Shown here: piece by piece, positions 12,491 through 24,353 of the stretch
Numbering within the stretch: the first letter of the stretch is position 1
How the letters are laid out: each line of letters begins with the position of its first letter
Assembly (NCBI GenBank): GCA_022702545.1
Contig: JAHRBC010000005.1
Location: forward strand, 3,038,001 to 3,102,000
Reading direction: 5' to 3'
Length of the DNA stretch: 64,000 bases
Origin: Phycomyces nitens
Taxonomy: Eukaryota; Mucoromycota; Mucoromycetes; Mucorales; Phycomycetaceae
Position numbers and translations under genes: made by a program
The notes under the pieces: generated by a model
The model's database searches: none
The model's input: the letters and a program-made list of their open reading frames with translations, nothing else
What the model was told of the DNA's origin: nothing

Positions 12491-13656
12491 ATGGTTAACC
12501 AAAGAAGATCAATTGCTCCTCGTCCTACTCCTGCTGGTCCCACTCCTGCTCCTGCTCCTGATATGGAACAGATAATGTCAAAGCTTTCCGAGATGGAAGG
12601 CAAAATGACAAACGTCGAAGTGCAAGTAGGGTCTGTAAGAGCTCAACTCAACGTTGTTGTGGCTGGTAATGCTTCAGCTATTAGAGCAATTGGTGCATTG
12701 GGTAGTGCCCATAACACTGCTCTTGTCAACTCTCCCACCGTTCCTGTCGCACCTGTTGCTCTTCTACCAGTTGTGCCAACCAAGCAGACAAACAACGATG
12801 TCTATGTAAGTAGCAAATTATATAGTATGTTATCAATTCATTATCTCATATACTGTGTCAGACGGCGATTCGCAAATATATGTGGAAGCCAAAGTTTTCG
12901 TCGAGAATAACTGCAGAGATCTTGGCAAACAACAACAAGCCAAAGTGGAATACAAATGTTCCTTTCAACCAAAGTCCAAACAAGGAGTTAGTTGTTAGGA
13001 CCCTCAACTACTTGGAGCCCAAGTTTGAGAGCAAGGGAATGAGGAGAAGTGACTTGCACAAGAACCTTCATACCAACTTCAGGAGCCAAAGTTCCAAAGA
13101 CAAGAAGTCTTCTTCAGAGAAAGCTGCCGTGAACACTCGTTCAAGAAGGGCAAACCATGCAGGCGAGGTAAGATATACTTTAAATAACTAATAAATATTT
13201 AATATCAAAGAAGCAGTATTAACTGAGAATTTTAGAGCCTTTCTCGGCGCTTGAATGCTTACCTTGACAATGAGGACACAATCAATGAGATGATGGGCAA
13301 AGATTGTGCCAACATGATAATAAAGGAGGCAATGTCCGAGGGTGAATCTGACGTAGAGACGTCTGAAAGTGGCACCAGACGTGTCATCTGCACTGTTCGC
13401 CCAGGATGGAGAAGTGATGAGGTAAATAATAATAAGGCAATAACTGGGTTACGTGTCTGAATTGTTATATAAAATATTAATACTTGTATTTCAGTTTAAT
13501 AGACTCATCACTATTGTTGACTCTCATGTCCTTGAAGGAATGGGTTTGCATTCCCATCAATTCTTGCCTCGGGTTTTTAAGAGTGTGTCAAACTCAGCGG
13601 CCCCAAATGATGTGGTTTCCCGCCTCCCACAGTGGGCTTTTAGACACAATGTATAA
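12491..13656 (+). CDS. E2 accessory protein, 4 exons, 322 aa
   Basis: Exons 12491-12805, 12862-13167, 13236-13421 and 13495-13656 (315, 306, 186 and 162 nt) are all multiples of three and give one open frame. The protein begins MVNQRRSIAPRPTPAG, has a Pro/Ala-rich leader and a probable coiled coil in exon 1, then the conserved exon 2 with YMWKPKFSSRI, NKELVVRTLNYLEPKF and a basic end (TRSRRANHAGE). It closes with the WRSDE motif and a tail ending PQWAFRHNV. Exon lengths 2-4 are identical to E3. Function is unknown; its place opposite the transposase suggests a TnpA-like DNA-binding or regulatory partner (inference). Confidence 0.82.
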
Positions 13657-13785
13657 ATAAAGTTGTTGTTTATATTTTCTCACCCACTTCCCCAAGAACG
13701 TAATACCGTCAATATATATAAAGTATATTTTTTGGTGCCTTAATTTTGGTTATCTTTAAAAGAAGAAGATATTTTTTATTTTATA

Positions 13786-16700
13786 TTAGGCACGGATTTT
13801 TTTGGGAAGAGGGATGACAAGCATTGTTTTCTTATTAGTTTGAGTGATTTGCTCTCCAATGGCAACTTCTAACAAAATCCTATGCACTGGAAGAATACTG
13901 TTCAAGTCATCTGGAGAATGCCTTGGGAGATACACCTCAACACCTTCATTCTCTCGCGTTCTATCACAGGTTGTGACAAACCATTTAACAAATGCAAAAA
14001 CATGTTGATTGTCATGAACCATGCAAGTCGGGTGGAGATCATCAACTGGTGGTGGCACGAAATTGTATGTAAAGAGATACTGAATCTGGCCTGTATATGC
14101 ATTTACAACGTTCTCATTGCTGCCAACAAACAGTGTTTGTATAAACGACCCTCCATTTCCTTGTCTGTTTGAACCGCGATATACTTGGCCAAGTAAGTTG
14201 ATGGACTTCAACTTTGTGATCTTGTTATCAACAAAGGAAAATGGGGAGAAGGCGTGCTGATAGCTGGTAAGACTGGGAAGGTCATAAGCATGCTTATAAT
14301 AATCCAGCAAATGTGGATAATCGATATCACCAATTAATGTTTTCATTCCAACTTGCAGAGGAAAAGCCGAAGGAGGAAGAGGCTTGTTACCCTTTGCAGA
14401 ATCCATTGTGGTCAGAGAAGCATTTACAAAATCTTGCAAGTTGAACTGAGGATGATTGATTGGCGAAGTTGTGGCTGGAAGTGTGGGTGTAGATACGAGC
14501 TTGGCAAAGACAGAAGAGAATGAGATCTTACTGGAGTATCCAAGGACTGCTTGCACATAATCGGCCTTGTATGCTTCTTCAACAAAATTCCTCATATATG
14601 TTGCCTCAAAACTATCCTTTCTGTTTGTGCTCACGTTCTTTAGCAAACTGTTGTATCGCTCAAACCCAAAGAGCCAATAGCCATACACTGGTCCAAAATC
14701 ACAAATGGTCTCGCGAAGATGGAGGTGCAGATGCATATTGCAGGTGAGGACACTAGGAGGGTAAAGACGCTCGCACTTTTGACAGAATTTTTCAAGGTAG
14801 TCATGGGCATCGTCAAGTTCTTCAAATGATAGGGATGGCTTTACAAGGAGACGGCAGGCATCAACAAAGTCCATCCAGTTTCTGAACTTGTCATCATTGA
14901 GAACATCTTTCAGCAAGACAGGAGAGTACACTAGCACCCAGGACTTCCATTCGTCAGCTTTCATAAATGAAAATCCCTTTCCAATTTTCACTGTTAATGA
15001 AGTGTATGAAGCTGGCAGGATCATTGTCTTGGCAATTTGCTCCATGTCATTAAGTTGTCCATTATTAATATCGCCACCAGCAATCCACTTGTCCACCATC
15101 CTCTTTGCCGTACCCAAGAATAAGTTGTGCATAGGATCAATGATCGTTCCACGTACTAGATCAAAGTATCCAAGGCGATGCAGCTGCAACCATCGAACAC
15201 CATTTTCGATCTCCAGCTGATGCCTTTCTGAGGGCGTACTAGCACTCTTCCACACCTCAGCATGCACCCTGTTTTCCACACCATTACGAATAGACCACTG
15301 CGAATAGTTGAAACCACGGAAATCCACACTGCTTGTCCCAGCAAGACGACTGAATTGATGGCTGCATTTGTAGCAGGCGTTAGTGCTATTGTGGGACGTA
15401 AATCCGCTTGTTTTTCTGGCTGCTGGAATATCACATGCCACCATAAGGAGCGCAGCACGGACAGTTGTTCCAGATCCACATTCAAAGGTTGGAATCGTCA
15501 TTCCAACGTACAACTGCTCAAGGTCATCCACCAACGGCTTGAGATAGTTGTTGATCTCATAAGATTTGGGTTCCTTTGGTCCAGGCATTAACCCAACCAA
15601 GACGACGTTCTCTGGTTTGAATCTTTCATCTCTGGGCAAGTTGTTGATTGCCAAATATATAGCACCAGAGGAGTGGGTTACACCATCGAACGGCTGAAAC
15701 CAGTTGATGTTTAGAGTCAACAGAAGAGAACAAGGGTGGGCAACAAATGAAAGACCATCACTGTCTTTCAACTCCTTCCACATCTTGCCATCGTAAATGT
15801 CACACATGGTGTCTGTCACCTTCAGCTCGTCGTTCCAGAGGCCAATCTTCTGCTCGAAACCAGGACGAAGAAAGAGAACCTTGAGTGCATCTTTGATGGA
15901 CTGATACACAAAGATTTTCTTTGGCACCATGGTACCAGACGTCGACTTCTTTGTCAGCTCACAGTTACAAGTTATATTTGCGCCTATTTTCACAGAGCTG
16001 CAGAGAGGGGGAACGGAAATAGATTCTTCATATATTTGATGACAATCTGGACATGACACGAATCGTTTGATATCTTTGGTGATATCACTAAAACCCGTCA
16101 TCTTCTGAAGACCAGCAAGACTTGTTGGGAGCTGAAAGTCTTGTCCGTAGACTGTCAAGAGCTCATTGACAAACTGGATCAATACAATGGCGCCCTTGTT
16201 GACTGCATAACAGGATGCAAAAAGAACAACGAAAATGGCAATGGCCCTGTGCACTGGATTTTCAGGCATACTAGGGGCACCAAAGGGTTCTGTTTTAAAA
16301 AAGGAAAATTATTAACACTCAATTTTGGCATGCTTCTTTATGATAGTTATTCAATACTGACCTTCGCCGTTGAACTCCTCAACATCAATCTCCTCAACAT
16401 CACTCTCCACATTGTTACCATTGTTACTGTCATTGACAATCTTGGTGTCATCACCATTGACCTCATTGTCAACCAAATCATTGTCAGACATCGGGACGGA
16501 ATCCAAAAAAGGTAGGTTGGCCTGACCGCCCATTGTTTCCATGGATTCAGATTCAAACATCGGGATTGCTACAAATATGGAATAGATTAGTTTATTGCCC
16601 TTAAACTGGTTTTCAAATAAATATTTTTTACCCTCAACATCAACATCCATAATGACACTTTGTGTGCCTGAGGTTCAATTAAAGAATAATGGTTATTATT

Positions 16701-16873
16701 GCGCAGTAAATATAAAATTAATACATACTGCTCTCAGTTTGTCCAGCCTCTTCAATTCTTGTTCTTTTGGCATGACACTGATAATTGCGTCTGGATACCA
16801 TAGAGAACCCTTCTTGGTTACCATTGCATTTGTTACAGTAACAGGCAGTGTTGTTTTGGGAAGCAGAAGACAT
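13786..16873 (-). CDS. E2 Tnp2-like transposase, 4 exons, 963 aa
   Basis: Minus-strand exons 16873-16729, 16667-16632, 16568-16362 and 16289-13786 join in frame. The N-terminus carries CYCNKCNGNQEGF then SRRNYQCHAKRTR, a short Cys-rich domain; exon 3 is acidic (EEIDVEEFNGE). The catalytic exon shows LNINWFQPFDG (N replaces D in the usual NIDWF), NNLPRDER, VGLMPGPKE, ACDIPAARKTSGF, HNSTNACYKC, DPMHNLFLGTAKRM and YGYWLFGFERYN. It is about 70% identical by eye to E3 around MPENPVHRAIAIF. The ~600 aa conserved core is the Tnp2/CACTA transposase domain. It converges with the accessory gene, stop to stop about 130 bp apart. Confidence 0.87.
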
Positions 16874-17115
16874 ATTTTGTGTGATTCGATTGTAAGATAA
16901 AAAAGGAAACAAGTGCTTCATATGTTTTATTTGCTGTCAATTTATAGACAAAAAAAAACTATTGTATTTTACTTGTTTGCCCAAACCAATAGGATCTGTT
17001 AAAAAGTCTTTTTTTATTTGAATAAAAAAAATCTTCTGAGTTGAAAAAAAGGCCTATATTTCCTACGCCTTAAAGTATTCTTGGTGCACTAGTAATCCAG
17101 CCCATATTTCCAGTG

Positions 17116-18600
17116 TGGGTGGTTGCGGCAGTATTCTAATACAATAAAAGTTATATTAGTGACATATATTCAAGAGTGCGGGTGTTGTTCAAGATGTGAG
17201 GTATATTATACTTACATTGTAAGGGATGGATAAGAACGGACAAAGTGGGGCTGAGTTGTGTGGCATGGCATGGCATGACATGGCATCTTGTATGATTAGA
17301 TTGACTAGAGATGGGGTAAAGTAAATTACTATGGGTGAATTGAGTGATAGAATAATTGATTTACATACCAGAAACAGAGTTGACAATTAAGTAGAGGGAT
17401 GTTACGTGATGACCAACAATAGATTCTTATTAAGAGTATAGAACAATATTAGTAAATAGCCAGAATAATATTATGGAAAGAGATAAAGACCAAGAAAAGG
17501 CATTACCATTATGATAACCAGTCGTAGATGATGAAGGGGCCAGATGGGGTGGACAGTGATGGCGGTGGTCTATAGTAGAATAAGAAACATTAAAGGATAA
17601 AATAGTTTGACACAAAAATATTTTTTACCAAGCCACCAATGACGATACCATAAAATAGACCATTTGAGTAGAGGAGGTCTATAAGTTAAAAAGAGAGAAT
17701 CAGAATAGTGTTATGGAAAGCATAAATACTAAGAGACAGTATTACCATTATGATAACAGTTGTAGATGATGGAGGAGCCAGATGGGGTGATTGATGGCGG
17801 CAGTCTATAGTAGAATAAGAAACGTTAAAGGAGAAAATTATTTGACACAATTTTTTACCATGCCACTGATGACCATACCATATAATAGACGTGTGAGCGG
17901 AATATATCTATAAAATAAAAAGAGAGAATAAGAATAATATTATAGAAAAGTATAGACCAAGAAACGGCATTACCATTATGATAACCAGTTGTAGATGATG
18001 GAAGAGATGGACAGGGTGTGATGGGGGTGACCCAAGTAGAATAAACAATGTTGGACAAAAAAAAAGGTTTGACACCAAAAGGTTCTTTTTTACCATGACA
18101 CTGATGACGATACCCATATAATAGACCGTGTGAGTGGCGGAGGGCTATAAGAGAAAAAGAGAGGATCAGAATAATATTATAAAAAATATAAAGACTAAAA
18201 AAAGATATTACCATTATGATTCCAATCGTACATGAAGGAAGAGGTAGATGGGGTGAATGGTGGTGTGATCTACAATAAAATAAGCAACGTTAGAATAGAA
18301 AATTGTTTGACACGAAAAGATTTTTTTAGCCCAATATTGATGATAGAACCATATAATAAGCTGTGTGAGTTGAGGAGGTCTATAAAATAAAAAAGAGAGT
18401 CAGGATAATTTGCGAGATGCTAAAGGCACATTCAACTGACCACAGATTGTTTGGATGAGCAATGTAAGCAGGATGTATTGGAATGAGCACATGTTTATAA
18501 AGAAGCCGCCAATTTTTTAGTGTAAAGATGTGTAAAAAAGAAAGAAAAAATGGGCCCGGATATAGGAAACGAGGGAAAGGAAAAAAGAGCAAAAAAGAAA
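17116..18600 (-). repeat. H micro-exon array: alternating tandem exon-like blocks
   Basis: On the minus strand two block types alternate. Type A is about 60 nt (for example 17507-17569 and 17746-17804, ending GGTTATCATAATG or similar before GTAAT). Type B is about 50 nt (for example 17629-17678, containing TTTTATGGTATCGTCATTGG, before GTAAAA). Blocks are separated by 50-75-nt intron-like spacers ending in TAG. A third and fourth A block lie near 17971-18030 and from 18211, with B blocks near 17861 and 18093. Types A and B match single blocks in E3 (32525-32583 and 32429-32468), so H has amplified a two-block unit about fourfold. 17116-17400 holds the downstream blocks; E2 split the last of them. 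Confidence 0.6.
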
Positions 18601-18918
18601 AGAATGACTTAGACTTTGCTGCTATATTGTAATAAATAATATTGTATTAACTATAATAGGGGTATTCAGACGTAAAAGTAGAAAACTAAAATCAATTTAT
18701 GTAATCACTTTTATCCAATCTGATTGGGCAAATCAGTTTTGGTCAACTTTTAGTCCATTCTAAAAATTTGGTCCTTGAATTTGAAAGACCAAATTTTTAG
18801 AAATGACCAAAAATCGACTAATTTTCTCTGATAGGTGCGTTGATTTAAATAATAAATGATCCATGCCACCAAATAAGATAATACCAGCAAAGAGATAAAT
18901 ATTTTATAAAATAATTAC

Positions 18919-20385
18919 ATGCTTTACTTTGCTTCTTCTATTACTACTTTCAACATGCCTAGATACTCTGCAAGGCAACAATCTATCAAGAATTTGGAGG
19001 ATGGATGCTGCTTTACAAATGAAACAGTTGAAGGCCTTATTGTGGAAATGGCAGGAATTTACACTGGCAAAGACGTTGACATTGTCGAGACAACCCTTAA
19101 TGCTTATGGACAGTTTCTTGAGTACGAGTTGGGCGGAAGCTCTCAAGAGCCCATCAAGTCCAAAAAATACCTCTACAAGGGGCAGAACACAGTGCTTAAG
19201 CTCGTGACAAAGCACAAAAAGCTTGACTTCTTGGAGAAGGTTGATGACAAGGGGTTCCTGGAAGAAGTTCGAATGAGCAGAGGCTCATTCAAAAAGCTTT
19301 ACAAGATGGTCAGGGATCATCCCCTTTACCAGTCAACCGGCAAGTCGAGGCAAACTGATGTCAGGCTCCAGATTGCAGTTGTCCTGGAGAGACTGGGAAG
19401 CTGTGGGAATGGGTCTTCCTGTGGCAGACTTGCTCATTGGTCTGGAGTTTCCTGTAAGTAATCTGCATTGTTACTTTCTATTTTCTGGGATTATTAGATT
19501 AATTTGATTGTTATGCACTTATTAGCAGGAAGCATCCCAGCATTTACCACTCGTTTATTTGACGTGATCTTGTCAATGAAAGATCAATTTCTTTTCTGGC
19601 CTGGCGAGTTGGAGAAGGCTGAGATTGCCGAGAAGAACAAGATGCCATTTGGGTTCCCGGACGTAATTGGCTTCTTGGATGGGTGTACCTTCACTCTCGC
19701 AAACGCTCCTTTGTGCAAGAGAGAAGAGTACTTCAGTCGAAAATCTGACTATTGTGTCAACACGCTGGCCATTTGTGACCACAACAAGAAGATCCGGTAT
19801 ACCTCGACCGGATACTTTGGGTCCAGTCATGACATGCGTGTCTTTAGAGAGTCAAGCTTTGGGATACACCCCGAGAGATACTTTTCGGGAGATCAGTGTG
19901 TCTTGGCTGATGGAGGGTATATGGCCACAAGCCATGTGGTCCCAATCTAAAAGAAGCCAAGAAACCAGCCGATGAGCATCTCAGACCAGAAGTTCAACAC
20001 CTACATTGCCATGATGAGGATCAAGATTGAACATGCATTCGGAATCTTGAAAGAGAGGTTTTATTCTCTCAAGGCCATCCCGGTACGGATGACAACCACT
20101 GATGATATCCAGATGATCAATTCCTGGATTGAGGTGTGCGTCATCTTGAACAATTTCTTGATTGACCAAGATGATGACGAGCTCACCATCAACATGAGGA
20201 TGTACTGGGATGGTCTTGGGAACGCAGGAGCAGAGGCAAGTGAGAATGAGAATGGAGAGAGTCCTGGTGACGATGACGACGACAATGTTGCAGGCAACAA
20301 TTCCGAGTCTGGCCGTGCCAAGTATGACAGGTTGAAGACAGTTGTGCTGCAGCACAATGGATATGATTATCTTCTTGGTAATTAA
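18919..20385 (+). pseudogene. PIF/Harbinger DDE transposase with one internal stop
   Basis: Exon 1 is 18919-19453 (alternative start MPRYSARQQ at 18955) and exon 2 is 19526-20385, with an in-frame GT-AG join. The landmarks of Harbinger nucleases are present: GFLDGCTFTL (first Asp), SSHDMRVFRES, VLADGGYMAT (second Asp) and RIKIEHAFGILKERF (Glu), followed by an acidic tail. A TAA at 19948-19950 interrupts the frame between VVPI and KKPRNQP, a stretch normally continuous in the family, so this copy is probably inactive unless read through. It is convergent with the minus-strand partner gene. Confidence 0.85.
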
Positions 20386-20559
20386 CCATACATCTTCGTA
20401 ATTTTTTCTTTTTCTTTTGCTCTAACTTATACATATAATAAAAATATTCAATATCCAACAAAGCAAAACAAAGACATAATTGAAATACTTACATAAATAC
20501 TAAACATGATATCCAAAAGACATTATTCTATATCCATTTATGTGCAAAGGTCAGAGTAT

Positions 20560-21590
20560 TTAATCGAAAATACTATTAAGATCTGTGAGCTTCTTTTCAA
20601 GTTTCTCTTCAGACCAGTTGAGTGCCTTGGCCATCTTAAAGATAGTTTTCTCTCTCAAGATATACTGATCTTTCTTGGCTAAGGCAGCCCTCTTCTTCTC
20701 TCTGTGCTGTTCCTTGGAAGCCCTTTTTTTCTCCCGATGCTGCTCTTTGAGAGCTACCTTCTTCTCTTTGATATGCTGTTCAACAACAAGCTTCTCTTCT
20801 TGGTAGTTTCTTACAGCATCTCCAAAGGCTGCAATGCTGTTTTTCGATCTTTCCCTGATCTCTTCAGTAAATTTTGATATGGCAAATTCTCTCTTCTTGC
20901 CCTCCAATTGTCTCTTGCTCATGCCAGTGTTGGAGTCAGAAGACTCAGTGACATTCTCCTCATCTTCATCCACCTCAACCTCTTCAGGAACAGCCACTGG
21001 ATCATCGCTGTTTCTCACTCCAGGAGATGCTGTCTTTCTCGATCCCATAATCTCTTTCAACCGAAAGAATTCAGGGCAAAGACTATTGAGATGCTCTAAA
21101 ATATATAATATATTTAATAGTTATTCCAGATTTTTCATATTTACTTCAACTTACTCTCAAACTCTTGTCTTCCAGTTTGAGAAGATCCTTCTCCAAGAGC
21201 CCCTTCTCCACTTTGTGCCCACACACAATAAGCCTCACAATACTGCTTCATGATCAATATTCCTAATCTTGCTTTGATCTGGGTAGATGGTCTCTCAACA
21301 CCTTGTTCCAAGAAATACTGATGGCATTGGTTGATGATTGCAGCCTTAGAAGTCTTAAATGTAACTCCATTCTTGCGGCCACCAAGGTACTTCTCCAAGT
21401 TATCACCTCCATCTTTTAGCAAGAAATGGAGTAATCTTCCAATGGGAGTCAATCCATCTCGTCCTCCATCTTCTTTAATCCAAGGGGAGTACTGTATAAC
21501 TGCCTTTGGGCAAAAGACATCAAAACTGATGTTGGGGCTGTTGGGGCTGTTGGGGCTGTTGGTGTTGTTGGTGTTGTTGGTGTTGTTCAT
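20560..21590 (-). pseudogene. PIF/Harbinger second ORF (accessory, probably DNA-binding)
   Basis: Minus-strand exons are about 21590-21155 and 21095-20560. The N-terminus is a repetitive NNTNNTNNTNSPNSPNSPN tract, then a hydrophilic domain with GRLLHFLLKDGGD and FLEQGVERPSTQIK. The second exon has a long charged helix (repeated EQHREKKRA units) and ends LNWSEEKLEKKLTDL. In PIF/Harbinger elements the second protein is usually Myb/SANT-like and carries the transposase into the nucleus; I see no certain Myb signature. The simplest splice join is out of frame in my reading, so a frameshift or a different splice site is possible. Confidence 0.55.
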
Positions 21591-21730
21591 TTTGAGTATA
21601 AAAATTGTCAGAAAGAAAGAAACAAATAATGCAAATGATAATCAGTATTTACGTCACATCTAATAGGAGCGCACATTAAATGTATATTCAGACAGCGAAG
21701 ACTTTCCAAAATTTGAATTTGTTCTTAACC

Positions 21731-21811
21731 GGGGGTATTCAGACGTAAATCAATGTGATTGGCTATAGCAATTTTGATTTTAGTTTTCTACTTTTATGTC
21801 TGAATACCCCT
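21731..21811. repeat. Palindromic end of the Harbinger element
   Basis: GGGGGTATTCAGACGTAAA at 21731 faces its own inverse (TTATGTCTGAATACCCC) ending at 21810, so the right end is an ~80-bp imperfect palindrome, as if a second copy of the end had been added or a MITE-like end had landed there. Confidence 0.65.
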
Positions 21812-22979
21812 AATGTGTATTCAAAACATATATTAGAGTCAACTTACTTTATTATTCTCTATTATTTATTTATGAGCCTGATTATTGATTGTAAAGCCTT
21901 TTCTAAGACTTGGTGCACAGCATTCTATAATATTTATATTGATTCTGTGACAGACCATTATATTATTTTATGGCCATATGATAGTGTTCTTGTCAATTAA
22001 ATAGTGTTTGATAATATAAGACCATGCTTTTAGTTGATGCCGCGATTCATAGTCAAAGCATGGTTTGAGAAAAATATTAACATAAACAAAGATTATTCTC
22101 TATGGGTTCTCTTGTGCCGTATTTTTTGATCTTATTGATAAAGCGTATTATGTAAATGAAGTTTACTCTTTTCTTTGAGACCACCACTTGTATCAATTAC
22201 TAACTTACCTAGCTAATCAAGGTATTTGTCCAATTGATCCCTTTTTATACCAAATATCTATTTATAATAAATGAAAAATATATACAAACCAAACACTTTA
22301 ACAAACTATTGACTTTTGAATATTCCTTTGGGTTGATCAATCTTCATTTGACTGCAAAGGTTTTTGGTGAAAATATTAATAAAATAGCTTGCTGTCTGAT
22401 ACTTGCCAAGCATGGATAATAACTATATCCTTTAGATTGTGAACAAAGGAATGGCCCTTGTATCTTAATATAACTTTTGCATTGCCAGATAAAATAAAAA
22501 CACAAGTTAAATCATAGTATAGTATTTTATTATTGTTACAATCGATTATTACCTTTTCCATAAGATACACTTTGAGAATCTGCGCAACTTACTTTCCCAA
22601 CAAGTTTATAGCAAGGCTATATCTCGGTCTCTTTTAAACTATTCAAAATTACCTGATATATCTTTTTTCATATAATAAATCGCCGAGGCCCATTACAAAG
22701 CTGCTCCACTCAATTCATAGAGAGAATTATAAGTAAACTGGATAAGCTCATTAGATACTCTGAAATCCGCAACTATATCAATATAATACTTAAGATCTAT
22801 CCTAATATTAACCTTTTGCAACCACATATATATACTAAAGCTCGTTTTTGTGATATTTTCAATGGGAGAAGTGGTGACCAACTGTGTAAGCTTTTCAGTC
22901 AATTTGTCTATTTAAATAGTAATGTTATACACGGCATAATAATAGTATAAATGAAGTTCTGTTTAGTTATTACCTGTGG
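21812..22979. other. Gene-free AT-rich remnant inside H
   Basis: No protein, RNA gene or transposon end is recognised in about 1.2 kb. Short open frames have no family signature. It should represent decayed H sequence, the unrecognised left part of M-d, or both. Confidence 0.4.
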
Positions 22980-23959
22980 CATACTGATTTGAATGCTATG
23001 GAGGTTGATGTTTCCACTGTCATTGTTAATGTCCATCATTGGACGGATTCAACTTTGCATTCTTCATTTATATACCCAAACGGCGATATTAGCACCAACA
23101 ATCACCACCCAACACCCCCTTGTCCTTGTAGAAAATAAATATAGTATTAGTAAAAACACAAAATAAGAATCATTTGCTATTTGTACATGCTTACCTAGCA
23201 ATCACAATATAACTAATGAAAACCAGCTCATTAGTATTGTTCATCTCTACTTTTAGTATAGAGATTAAGACTTTAGTCAATATTTTGTTACTTTAGAAAA
23301 AACTCATGAAGGAGCTTGACATTACAAACGATGACTTGTATGTAGCAGAAATAAAGTAGCAGCCCGCACTTTGTACAATGGGCTATATACTACAACCAAC
23401 ATTTGCAGTTGTTAATGTAGATGACGTCCAACATCAACGACTCAATCAATACCTACCAGACGGAAATAATTCTATTTTATTGCACTGTACTACATATTCA
23501 AGAATAATTGACGCATCACCATGAGTAGCCTCTTTATTTTATAATTCTTTCTTTATAATGCTCTCTCTATACTTCTTTATATTATTATACGGACACCAAA
23601 TAAAATAAAATGGCTAATAATGTCAAAAACAAAAAATTGGTTTCAAAAAAACAGTAGTTATGCTACCATTTTGTTCACACAGCCAAAAAATTATTTTTCT
23701 CAAGAATGTGCAACATCTTTAACACCAAATAAAATGCTCATTTCAATAAACAAGGTTGCCTAAAAATTTACGGGCCCTTTCTATGGTACTAAAACTACCT
23801 CATTATCAGATGAAAAGAGATTCCATGCGACTTTTATGAATCGGCATCGATGACATTACCTTTCAACCACAATCTGCAGAGAAAAAGCACTCTAAAATCA
23901 TAAAAAATGGCAGTTATGTTACCGTTTCAGTAGCTGTTCCTACTCCTTTTGCCGTAGTG
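22980..23959 (+). mobile_element. M-d, diverged partial CACTA-ended M element
   Basis: The right end GCCGTAGTG at 23959 matches the M-a end. 23590-23960 aligns with 4090-4765 of M-a (GGCTAATAATGTCAAAAAC, GTTCACACAG, TTTCAACCACAATCTGC). 22980-23525 aligns loosely with the transposase remnant at 3400-4010 but with many more differences and stops than M-e. No left end is visible, so the start is approximate. It interrupts the first introns of the H transposase gene. Confidence 0.65.
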
Positions 23960-24110
23960 TATAATTGGCAAAAGGATCGGCTTCCAAAAAACAGCGAGTT
24001 CTCCTGATCACCAAGTACATCTGAGGACCCGACTTTATGGAACAAGGTAGCCAAATATAGAATATAGTAGTTATTTAGTTTCTGTTGCTATGCCAATAAA
24101 TAATCCTTAC

Positions 24111-24353
24111 GTTCAAAATCAACATCTATCATATTGCATTGGGAGGAGATTTCTAGTAAAATATATTATGATACAATTCATAGAGTGTTTACAAAAGTAA
24201 CTTGCCCCTTTCACAATCTTCAAGACGCTCTAATCTTGCTCTCTTTGCATAACGTTGAGCAGTCAGTTTCTGGACAAGACTGTAACCATTCTTGCTTGTA
24301 CTGCATCTAGGGCAAAAGCACTTCTCATTGTAGACATTGGAAGTAGAAGACAT
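24111..24353 (-). pseudogene. N-terminal exons of the lost H transposase
   Basis: Minus-strand exon 24353-24193 begins MSSTSNVYNEKCFCPRCS and continues with GYSLVQKLTAQRYAKRAR. This is the same Cys-rich N-terminal domain as in the E1-E5 transposases (MSS..., CxCxxC, then a basic RAR). A second short exon at about 24152-24111 (MIDVDFE, like MDVDVEG) follows with proper GT-AG borders. The rest of the gene is missing; M-d lies where exon 3 should follow. Confidence 0.7.

Larger units (their letters stand above)
673..17115. mobile_element. E2, complete CACTG-type Tnp2 transposon carrying nested M-a and E1
   Basis: The left end is CACTGGAAAAACGGGC at 673 and the right end, reverse complemented, is CACTGGAAATATGGGC; both are followed by a shared GATTACTAGTG. 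The target duplication is TGG (670-672 and 17116-17118). Subtracting M-a and E1 leaves about 6.3 kb, the size of E1, E3 and E5. The accessory gene (plus) and transposase gene (minus) converge around 13.7 kb. It is inserted in an exon-like block of H. Both genes are open in my splice models, so this copy may be autonomous. Confidence 0.88.
18658..21811. mobile_element. PIF/Harbinger-type DNA transposon, two genes
   Basis: Inverted ends AGGGGTATTCAGACG (left) and AGGGGTATTCAGACA (right, reversed) are followed by AAAAGTAGAAAACTAAAATC. The flanks share AAT (18655-18657 and 21812-21814); the usual preference of the superfamily is TWA, and the exact frame of the duplication is ambiguous here (TAAT on both sides). 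It carries a DDE_4 transposase (plus) and a second ORF (minus), the standard two-gene plan of PIF/Harbinger. It sits inside H. Confidence 0.85.

Noticed and set aside
14520..15591. Antisense open frames inside the transposase exons of all elements
   Set aside because: They are shadows of long conserved coding exons and lack independent signals.
18658..21811. Harbinger duplication given as TAA or TTA
   Set aside because: The flanks allow AAT or TAAT, depending on whether A belongs to the end; the canonical TWA cannot be placed exactly.
22234..22419. Small ORF as a transposase fragment of H
   Set aside because: No conserved Tnp2 landmark could be aligned.
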